NCBI GenBank assembly: GCA_017405115.1
Contig: JAFRBA010000204.1
Coordinates: 1-21,038, forward strand
Length of the DNA stretch: 21,038 bases
Source: Kiritimatiellia bacterium
GTDB taxonomy: Bacteria > Verrucomicrobiota > Kiritimatiellia > RFP12 > UBA1067
Reading direction: 5' to 3'
Made by a program: the position numbers and the translations under genes. This document shows, piece after piece, positions 6,737 through 13,030 of the stretch (positions are counted from its first letter, which is position 1; the number at the start of each line of letters is the position of its first letter). Below the pieces are notes generated by a model. The model ran no database searches. It worked only from the letters and a program-made list of their open reading frames with translations, and was not told the origin of the DNA.

Positions 6737-8778
6737 TCTCCACCTCCTCGCCCTTGCTTTGGCGTAAACCAAATATGGACTTCGCGCAAATATGCATCTA
6801 CAGTATCAAGCGTGAACTCAAGACCTGTCGCCCCCACAGGAATGGCAATAGGCTTCCCTGACTGTCGACCCAATGCAACCTTCGGCACGCCAGAATTGGC
6901 TTCAGCGGCAGAACTGACTCCATTTGCCTCCAGGTGGAACACGTCCGTCTCGAGAGCCTTGGCTCCTGCATCAAGGACGGCTCTGACGGACACGCCCTTG
7001 CCTTCATAGTGAAGCCAAACATTCCCGTCCCTATTCCGGACGTTGGCATTGAGAAAAATGGTGTTGTTCGCGGCCTTAGCATTTGTCAGATTCGCAATCG
7101 TGAATGCAGGGGCGGAAGAGGGCTGCGTGCCTTTCCTGTAGACGAGATCGCCGACACCGCGATTGTTGCATGCGATGTTGGCACGCGTCTCGGCGAAATC
7201 CGCCACCTTGCCCTTGTAAACGTGTCGCATGAAATCCTCGTGGTAAAGCTGCATGCCCGGACGGCAATATCTGAAATTTGCGGCCAGTACCGCGCCGTCG
7301 CCCGGTTTCAGCACCAGATCAAAACACCTGAGCGCGCCATCCGACTCGCCTAGCACACATTCCTTTCCGCCGACTTCGATGACGCGCTCGACGTTGTCTG
7401 TCATGTATATGCGGCAGACGCGCTCTTTTTCAAGGTCGTCGTTCACGATGACCCCCAGCATGCCCACGCATCCAGGAACGACATACGTCGCGGCCTTAAA
7501 AGCAGGATCAGCCGGAAAGAATGCCGGGAACGGAGCCTTTTCGGCCCCAAGCAATAACTTCTTCGCCTTTGCAATTTTCGCATAAGCTTCGCCCAGCGCC
7601 TTGAAAGCAGGTGTCGGCTTTCCACCAATGTACATAAGCCCCTGTTCGCGCGGCAATTCCGCCAATGTCGGTTCGAGGTTGGATTTGTTCTTGAGAAACG
7701 GCTGCTTCATGACGTTGTCAAGATACGACTTGATCCGCTTGTATTCCCTGCCGCCGGGCGAGATGTCGGCTTTCGAAGTCTCCGCCTTCGGGTTCGCGAG
7801 GAAAAACACGACTCCTTTCGCGCCGCAACGGACTGCCTCCCACGCCTGCCAGCGCGTCTCGTTGACCGTCGGCATGCGCCAGTGCACGTAGGAACCTGCC
7901 TTCATCCAGTGGCGGTGATTCTCATCCCACCAGTTCCAGCCCCAGACCTCGGAGAAGCACTGGGGCATTATCCAGAGGTTTTTGCCACGGCGTGCCGCCG
8001 CCGAGACCGCGTTCTCACACGTTGCTCGATACAAGTCCCGCGCGGCTTCCGGTGTGTTCGGCATCACCGTCGAGCGCGACCCTCCGAACAGGTATACGTC
8101 CGTGCAAAGCACCGGAAGCGACGAGTCCTCGACATACGTCTGGATGTCGCTCGTAATCGCCACCACCAGAGAATCACGATGCCTGGGATCCATACGCTTC
8201 AACAGCTGATGGAAATAGTCCGTCTGCTGAACCGAGTTAAGCCGCGGTTCGTCTTTGAGGACATATCCCATCAATGCCGTCTTGCCGCCAATCGCGGCCA
8301 CGGTGTCTGCGGCGAGTCTTTCAAAGCGGCCGAGGTCGCCGGCAAACGCCTGATAGTACATTTCCACAAAGGCCGTCGGCAGAACCGCCTTGATGCCATG
8401 CCGCTCGCAGAGATCAAGGAACTTCGCCGAATCATCGTACGGGCCGTTGACGACCCAGATCGCGTCGCAGTTCAGCGATCGCAAAGTTGCCATCGACCGA
8501 TCAAGATACGAGTCTACGTCCATTCCGGCGACCTTGGCGTTGTTCACATTATGCGGCCACGCCCAGTAAACGCCAAGGGGGAACTCGTCCTTAAGGCTGC
8601 ATGTCATCGCTGCGGAATCGATCCTGCAGTCAACGACACCTTCTGCCTTTCCCTTACCCGCTCCTCCATGCGCACAGGCGCAAAGCAAAGCACTCACGCA
8701 AACCATGGCGCACGACGCCAAGGCGCGGCTACCGCTTGGCCCGCTGCGGGCATCTCTCTTGAAGCTGCAAGTGGACAT
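6733..8778 (-). CDS. TIM-barrel glycoside hydrolase-like lipoprotein (LKDEP motif)
   Basis: 681 aa; ATG one nt after the stop of the glycine-rich gene (TGATATG), so translationally coupled. The N-terminus has basic residues, a hydrophobic stretch and LCAC at 32-35, a plausible lipobox with Cys35 as lipid anchor. Residues 65-330 read as an alpha/beta barrel: FPLGVYWAWPHNVN, DAIWVVNGPYD, KAVLPTAF, GYVLKDEPRL (Glu177, a candidate acid/base at the end of a beta-strand), TDVYLFGG, WIMPQCFSEVWGW, and GVVFFLANP at the last strand. Residues 380-500 form a beta domain, and 510-681 a second beta-sandwich-like domain (NVWLHYEGKGVSVRAV). I cannot assign a CAZy family. DEP-type barrels occur in several clan-A-like enzymes and in uncharacterised DUFs. 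Its place between secreted GHs supports a glycan-active surface enzyme, but activity is not established. Confidence 0.7.
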   Translation of the reverse strand: MSTCSFKRDARSGPSGSRALASCAMVCVSALLCACAHGGAGKGKAEGVVDCRIDSAAMTCSLKDEFPLGVYWAWPHNVNNAKVAGMDVDSYLDRSMATLRSLNCDAIWVVNGPYDDSAKFLDLCERHGIKAVLPTAFVEMYYQAFAGDLGRFERLAADTVAAIGGKTALMGYVLKDEPRLNSVQQTDYFHQLLKRMDPRHRDSLVVAITSDIQTYVEDSSLPVLCTDVYLFGGSRSTVMPNTPEAARDLYRATCENAVSAAARRGKNLWIMPQCFSEVWGWNWWDENHRHWMKAGSYVHWRMPTVNETRWQAWEAVRCGAKGVVFFLANPKAETSKADISPGGREYKRIKSYLDNVMKQPFLKNKSNLEPTLAELPREQGLMYIGGKPTPAFKALGEAYAKIAKAKKLLLGAEKAPFPAFFPADPAFKAATYVVPGCVGMLGVIVNDDLEKERVCRIYMTDNVERVIEVGGKECVLGESDGALRCFDLVLKPGDGAVLAANFRYCRPGMQLYHEDFMRHVYKGKVADFAETRANIACNNRGVGDLVYRKGTQPSSAPAFTIANLTNAKAANNTIFLNANVRNRDGNVWLHYEGKGVSVRAVLDAGAKALETDVFHLEANGVSSAAEANSGVPKVALGRQSGKPIAIPVGATGLEFTLDTVDAYLREVHIWFTPKQGRGGGD

Positions 8779-8779
8779 A

Positions 8780-11158
8780 TCAGCGCACAGTGATCGTCAT
8801 TCCGCTTGGCGGGGCCTTGTAGCGCACTATCACAATGCCGCTGCCACCGGCAGCGTTTCCACCACCACCGCCGCCAGTTCCAGGAGTCCCGGCGACCCCT
8901 CCGTCGCCGCCGCCGCCAAGACCTCCCTTAGTCGTAACGTTCAATCTGTAGCCACCACCTCCTCCGGCATAGTATGTTGCCGTTCCAGTTATGTCGCAGC
9001 AATAGCCGATGCCGCCTGCGCCAGGCAAAGACCCCGTCGCCGTTTCGCCGGGGCCGCCAGCGCCGCCACCACCGCCTGCTCCGTAGAGATGCACGGATCC
9101 GCCCCCAGCATGGCCAAGATTGCCCTCTTCGGCATAAATGGCCTTGGCACCGTCCGCCGCACCAGAATAGATGGCTGCGCCTCCGCCCGAGGCACCGTCT
9201 CCTGCGGCTTTCACGCCGTCATACCAGCCACCATGGCCTCCGCCATAGGCAACGAGATTGAACGCCATCGTTTCAGCCCCGTCTTCGCCGACAGCGCCGC
9301 CACTTCCCACAACAATCTCGTGCTCGCCGGCAGGAAGGATGATCTCTGCATTGTGAACAACGCCGCCAGCGCCGCCCCCGCCACCGCCACGCTGACCCTC
9401 TGACGGATGCCTCTGCCCTCCGCCACCACCGCCACCGACCAGAAGCACCTCCACCAATCCGGCATGAGGAAGCCTGAACGTCCCCCGCCCTTCGGTGAAT
9501 GTATGGATGCGATATCCGTTTCGCCGACGCACAACACCTCCCTCAGCATCATCAAATTCCGTTGAATACGACCGCATGTGATAACGCATTATCACAATGC
9601 CGCTGCCGCCGGCAGCGCCGCCACCGCCACCGCCGCCCGTTCCAGAAGTCCCCGCGACCCCTCCAGCGCCGCCGCCGCCAATTCCGCCTGACACAGTAAT
9701 CGTGCTGCGATAACCAGCTCCGCCACCAGCGTAGTAGACCTCCTCGCCAGTGATGGAACACGGCAAGCCAGCGCCCCCGCGACCTGGGGTCGAGTTTCCC
9801 GTCGACTCGCCAGGAGCTCCCGCCCCGCCGCCGCCGCCAGGACCATAGACGTTCGACGACGAACCTCCATCGTTCCCGCGATTGCCCTCCGAGCCATAAA
9901 TCGCCTTGCCGCCCGAACCATTAGCCGTTGCACCGCCGCCACCTGACGCGCCGTTCAAACCGCCCCATGGCGACTGACCTGCCGAACCTGCTCCGCCACC
10001 ATAGGCTACAAGGCCAAAGCATGACACCATGGTATTCCCGCCGTTCGCCCCGACGGCACCGCCTTGGCCGACTGTTACGTCATACGATCCGGCGCTGATC
10101 GGCAGATTCTCGAAATGGACAAATCCGCCAGCGCCTCCCCCTGCGCCGCCATATGTGTCATTGCCGGTGCCTCCGCCACCACCGCCACCAATCATAAGCA
10201 GCTCCACAGAGCCAGAGCCGCTAACCTCGAACGTTCCGCTTTCACGGAACACAACGACTGAATCGTCACGTAGCGGAACCATCTCGCCGCCTGTAATCGC
10301 AAAGTCGGACGAGGGAGACACTGCCTCTCTGGTGAAGCTTATGATCACCACGCCGCTGCCACCGGCTGCCCCGCCGCCGCCGCCACCGCCAGTGCCGGGC
10401 GTGCCCGCGCATCCTCCAGCCCCGCCGCCACCAAGGCCTCCTTGGACGTTTTCTGCAATGTAGAATGCATAGCGATAGCCTGCGCCACCTCCTGCATAAT
10501 ACACTTCATTGCCTGTTATCGAGCACATCAAGCCATCGCCACCTTTTCCGGGAGCCGAACCGCCGGATCCTTCACCCGGCTGCCCCGCGCCTCCACCGCC
10601 GCCAGGCCCATATACATGCACAGATGCTCCTCCGGCGTTGCCTTGGTTCCCCTTGTCCGCATAAATAGCCCTGCCTCCGGAACCGTTCGCCGTTGCACCT
10701 CCGCCGCCGGACGCACCGTCCGAACCACCCCATGGCGACTGACCGGCCGAACCCGCCCCGCCACCATAGGCGATGATGCCCAGTCCTGACACGCTCGTAT
10801 CTCCGCCGTTCGCGCCAACAGCTCCGCCAGCGCCAATCGTGACCGTATAGGTGCCAGGCCCTACATGTACCTCTTCAAGGTGAACCAGTCCGCCAGCACC
10901 ACCGCCTGCGCCGCCATATGTGTTGTCGCCGGATCCGCCGCCGCCACCGCCGCCGACGGCCAACATCTCTATCGTCCCTGAACCGGAAACGGTAAAGCTT
11001 CCATTCTGCGTCCAGGTGATGACTGTTTTATTGCCGTTATAACCGACATCTGCGGCGGCATCACACGCTATGCTCATCTCACTTGAGTAGTTCGCCGCAT
11101 TTGCGCCCACACCGGTCACCATCAACATGGTTGCGATCACAGGTTTTATGATCCTCAT
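8780..11158 (-). CDS. Secreted glycine-rich protein with three repeated domains
   Basis: 793 aa from ATG 11158, chosen because GGAGG (11171-11167) lies 8 nt upstream and the product begins with a clean signal peptide (MRIIKPVIATMLMVTGVGANA). An upstream in-frame ATG at 11206 would add 16 residues without benefit. The mature protein is three homologous modules of about 230 aa. Each opens with a strand such as SFTVSGSGTIEMLAVGGG, GTFEVSGSGSVELLMIGGG or GTFRLPHAGLVEVLLVGGG. Each continues through YGGAGGGAGG-like loops, YTVTIGAGGAVG, AYGGGAGSAG, VYGPGGGGGAG and CSITGNEVYYAGGG, and closes with GGSG(V/I)VI. This matches the general plan of bacterial and phage glycine-rich domains that may form polyglycine-helix structures. 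It shows no catalytic motif; an extracellular matrix, adhesion or glycan-binding role is inferred. It is second in the sugar operon, 54 nt after the isomerase stop. Confidence 0.8.
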   Translation of the reverse strand: MRIIKPVIATMLMVTGVGANAANYSSEMSIACDAAADVGYNGNKTVITWTQNGSFTVSGSGTIEMLAVGGGGGGGSGDNTYGGAGGGAGGLVHLEEVHVGPGTYTVTIGAGGAVGANGGDTSVSGLGIIAYGGGAGSAGQSPWGGSDGASGGGGATANGSGGRAIYADKGNQGNAGGASVHVYGPGGGGGAGQPGEGSGGSAPGKGGDGLMCSITGNEVYYAGGGAGYRYAFYIAENVQGGLGGGGAGGCAGTPGTGGGGGGGAAGGSGVVIISFTREAVSPSSDFAITGGEMVPLRDDSVVVFRESGTFEVSGSGSVELLMIGGGGGGGTGNDTYGGAGGGAGGFVHFENLPISAGSYDVTVGQGGAVGANGGNTMVSCFGLVAYGGGAGSAGQSPWGGLNGASGGGGATANGSGGKAIYGSEGNRGNDGGSSSNVYGPGGGGGAGAPGESTGNSTPGRGGAGLPCSITGEEVYYAGGGAGYRSTITVSGGIGGGGAGGVAGTSGTGGGGGGGAAGGSGIVIMRYHMRSYSTEFDDAEGGVVRRRNGYRIHTFTEGRGTFRLPHAGLVEVLLVGGGGGGGQRHPSEGQRGGGGGGAGGVVHNAEIILPAGEHEIVVGSGGAVGEDGAETMAFNLVAYGGGHGGWYDGVKAAGDGASGGGAAIYSGAADGAKAIYAEEGNLGHAGGGSVHLYGAGGGGGAGGPGETATGSLPGAGGIGYCCDITGTATYYAGGGGGYRLNVTTKGGLGGGGDGGVAGTPGTGGGGGGNAAGGSGIVIVRYKAPPSGMTITVR
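8819..11023 (-). repeat. Three internal repeats of the glycine-rich gene
   Basis: Module 1 spans about 11023-10331, module 2 about 10258-9581 and module 3 about 9514-8819. Modules 1 and 2 are closest: both share NTYGGAGGGAGG, GGAVGANGG, AYGGGAGSAGQSPWGG and SGGGGATANGSGG. Module 3 diverges most (RHPSEGQRGGGGGG insertion; GHGGWYDG in place of GSAGQSPWGG). This suggests an older split of module 3 and a later duplication giving 1 and 2. Confidence 0.85.
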
Positions 11159-11212
11159 GGTTGTGTCCTCCATTATTTGTTTGAACATCGACATTGATGA
11201 ACTCATATCATC

Positions 11213-11818
11213 TCATCGTTCGCACATGAGCGGGACGGACGAGAAGCCCTCCGGCCTGTCGTAGAGCTCGCAGTGGCAGTCGCCGAGGTGCTTCACCTTG
11301 AAGCCGTTCGCCTTGTACTCCTCGTAGTTGAAGGCGTTGAGCTCGTCAATGGCGATCTGATGGAACTTGTCGAAATCTGGCCACCACTCCCAGCCGCTGC
11401 CGAAGTCGTTGTAGAGAAACGCATCCGCGCACTGCTTGCCGAGCTCGGGCGTCACATAGAACGCGCCCATGGCGAGGACGTTCACGCCGTTGCCGGTGAT
11501 CGCGCGGAACGCGGCGGGGACGGACTCCACGACGCCCGCGTGAACGCCCGGACACTTTGACGCCGCGATGTGTATGCCCATGCCAGTTCCGCAGAAGATG
11601 AGCGCGCGCTCGAACTCCTTCTCGGTGATCATCGCGCCGACGCGAAGCCCGATGCGGTGGAACATGAGCTCTGTGTCGTTCGGGTCGGAGTCCGCCTTCA
11701 CGCCGATGTCCGTAACCGTCCACCCCTTCTTTTCGAGGTACTCCCTGATCGCCTCCTTCAGCGGATATCCCGCGAAGTCCGCCGCCATCAGAACCTGCTT
11801 GTCCTTTACAGTCTTCAC
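11213..11818 (-). CDS. RpiB/LacA/LacB-family sugar-phosphate isomerase
   Basis: 201 aa, predicted cytoplasmic. The start is a GTG (11818-11816) with AAGGA 10 nt upstream. An earlier in-frame GTG at 11860 lies upstream of the -10 box and cannot be used from this promoter. RpiB-type enzymes interconvert aldose and ketose phosphates (ribose-5-P, allose-6-P, galactose-6-P). Family marks: VLMAADFAGYPLKEAI (cf. the SDHAG-type N-terminus), ALIFCGTGMGIHIAASK with the catalytic cysteine and phosphate-binding glycines, and GNGVNVLAMG (cf. NNANVLALG). Two oddities: FAG replaces the usual HAG, losing a conserved histidine, and a C-terminal extension of roughly 50 residues (FNYEEYKANGF to the end) exceeds the usual length of about 145-150. 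The true substrate may therefore differ from ribose-5-phosphate. First gene of the operon, directly behind the divergent control region. Confidence 0.85.
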   Translation of the reverse strand: MKTVKDKQVLMAADFAGYPLKEAIREYLEKKGWTVTDIGVKADSDPNDTELMFHRIGLRVGAMITEKEFERALIFCGTGMGIHIAASKCPGVHAGVVESVPAAFRAITGNGVNVLAMGAFYVTPELGKQCADAFLYNDFGSGWEWWPDFDKFHQIAIDELNAFNYEEYKANGFKVKHLGDCHCELYDRPEGFSSVPLMCER

Positions 11819-11850
11819 CTGTTTGTATTCCTTGTCCTCGTGACAGGAAA

Positions 11851-11879
11851 ATTCTAGCACAACCAGAATACCACCGCAA
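11851..11879 (-). promoter_or_regulatory. Promoter of the six-gene glycan operon
   Basis: On the minus strand: -35 TTGCGG (11879-11874), a 17-bp spacer, then -10 TAGAAT (11856-11851) with a TGC extended element just before it. The transcript should start near 11844, giving a leader of about 26 nt that contains GAGGACAAGGA before the GTG start. The -35 hexamer and the 17-bp spacer are identical to those of the GH20 promoter at 18677-18705. Confidence 0.75.
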
Positions 11880-11897
11880 CACCTGTATAGACAGGTG
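11880..11897. promoter_or_regulatory. Perfect 18-bp operator dyad between divergent promoters
   Basis: CACCTGT (11880-11886), ATAG, ACAGGTG (11891-11897): seven-base arms that are exact reverse complements. The TGT-N4-ACA core is the layout known for GntR-type winged-helix regulators, including AraR of Bacillus. It abuts the operon's -35 (11874-11879) and overlaps the regulator's own -35 (11888-11893), so one bound dimer could repress the regulator and act on the operon. A looser dyad, CCTTGTC..TGACAGG at about 11830-11847, covers the operon's transcription start and could be a weak second site. Confidence 0.75.
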
Positions 11898-11917
11898 ACG
11901 GCGGGCTGTGGTATAAT
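11888..11917 (+). promoter_or_regulatory. Promoter of the AraR-like regulator (leaderless)
   Basis: -35 TAGACA (11888-11893, five of six consensus bases), an 18-bp spacer, and -10 TATAAT (11912-11917) with TGG before it. The ATG at 11924 is exactly 7 nt past the last base of the -10, where transcription normally begins, so the mRNA should be leaderless. No Shine-Dalgarno can fit between the -10 and the ATG. Confidence 0.8.
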
Positions 11918-11923
11918 CCTCGC

Positions 11924-13000
11924 ATGTCAGGAAAAGAAATCGTCGAGCGGCTGATGAAGGACATAATGTCCGGCGTATACTCCGAAAGCGGAAAGCTCCC
12001 AAGCGAGGCGAAGCTTTCGGAGGCGTTCGGAGTTTCGCGGATGACGCTGCGCGGAGCGTTGGAGCAGCTGCGCCGCCAGGGGCTCGTGGAAAAGCGGAAC
12101 GGCATAGGCTCTTTTCTCACAAAGCGCGCGTTCCGTAGAAGCGGGCTCATCGGGCTCGTCATCCCCGACTACGAATCGTGCGCATTCTTCGCCGAGATCA
12201 AGAAAGAGGCCGAACGGCATGCCAGACGGCTCGGATACCACGTTGCGCTCGTCTTCTCCAGCGAGCGAAAGCACAGATCGCTCGTGTGCGACATAAGGCG
12301 CAAGGTACGAGAACTTGCGGTCAGCCGCGCGGAAGGCGTAATCTTCCGCCCATTTGTCGCAGACGAGATGGTCGAAACAAACAGGGAAATCGTGAGCATC
12401 CTCCGTCATGCCGAAATCCCCGTGGTGCTGATAGATTCGGACATCGTGCATCCGCCCGTCCGTAGCGACTGCGACATCGTCGCGGTAAACAACATCAACG
12501 CCGGCAGGCTGATCGCCGACCATCTGCACGACTGCGGCTACAGACGCATCGCATTCCTGATGCAGCACGGGAAAATGTTCGCAAACGCGAACTGGAGCAA
12601 CCGCCTTTTCGGACTTGCCGGCGAGCTCGCGCTGCTTGGATGCGAAGAGAGCGTCCGCCGGCTCGACTTCACCCCGACAGACGAACGCGAACTCGCAAGA
12701 CTTCTTCGAAGCCGGGCAAGGCCGGACGCCATCGTCTGCGGCAACGACGAACAGGCCGCCCATCTGATCAATGCCCTTGAGAGACTCGGCAAACGCATCC
12801 CCGAAGACGTCGCCGTCGTGGGATTCGACGACATTGCGACGGCCCGTACAGCGAATCCACCGCTCACGACGATATCGCAGCCGGTCAAGAAGCTCGCCGC
12901 GACCGCGTTCAAGGCGCTTCTGGCGAGAATCCGCTACCCTAACAACGACCCGCGCGAGATATTCCTCGACGCCCCGCTCGTCGTGCGACAGTCCACATAG
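11924..13000 (+). CDS. GntR/LacI-type hybrid transcriptional regulator (AraR architecture)
   Basis: 358 aa. Residues 1-66 are a GntR winged helix: IVERLMKDIMSGVY, GKLPSEAKLSEAFGVSRMTL (recognition helix), RGALEQLRRQGLVEKRNGIGSF. Residues 73-358 are a LacI/periplasmic-binding-protein effector domain: LIGLVIPDYES, AEGVIFRPF, IPVVLIDSD, VAVNNINAGRLIADHL, YRRIAFL, PDAIVCGNDEQA, VAVVGFDDI, PPLTTISQP. Such hybrids, typified by B. subtilis AraR, are repressors released by a sugar; that is family knowledge. It is transcribed divergently from the glycan operon and the dyad 11880-11897 overlaps its promoter, so autorepression and operon control are likely. The ligand is unknown; rhamnose, arabinose or a galactoside would fit. 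Its stop is 30 nt from the convergent topoisomerase stop, with no clear terminator between. Confidence 0.92.
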   Translation: MSGKEIVERLMKDIMSGVYSESGKLPSEAKLSEAFGVSRMTLRGALEQLRRQGLVEKRNGIGSFLTKRAFRRSGLIGLVIPDYESCAFFAEIKKEAERHARRLGYHVALVFSSERKHRSLVCDIRRKVRELAVSRAEGVIFRPFVADEMVETNREIVSILRHAEIPVVLIDSDIVHPPVRSDCDIVAVNNINAGRLIADHLHDCGYRRIAFLMQHGKMFANANWSNRLFGLAGELALLGCEESVRRLDFTPTDERELARLLRSRARPDAIVCGNDEQAAHLINALERLGKRIPEDVAVVGFDDIATARTANPPLTTISQPVKKLAATAFKALLARIRYPNNDPREIFLDAPLVVRQST

Positions 13001-13030
13001 CGCGCAGGTCTCGTTCGCGCCGCCGGCCGG

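Noticed and set aside
11819..11860. Upstream GTG start for the RpiB-like isomerase
   Set aside because: It lies upstream of the -10 box and the expected transcription start, so it would not be in the mRNA.
13001..13030. Bidirectional terminator between the regulator and the topoisomerase
   Set aside because: The 30-bp gap holds a GC-rich palindromic patch (CCGGCCGG) but no stem with a T tract in either direction.
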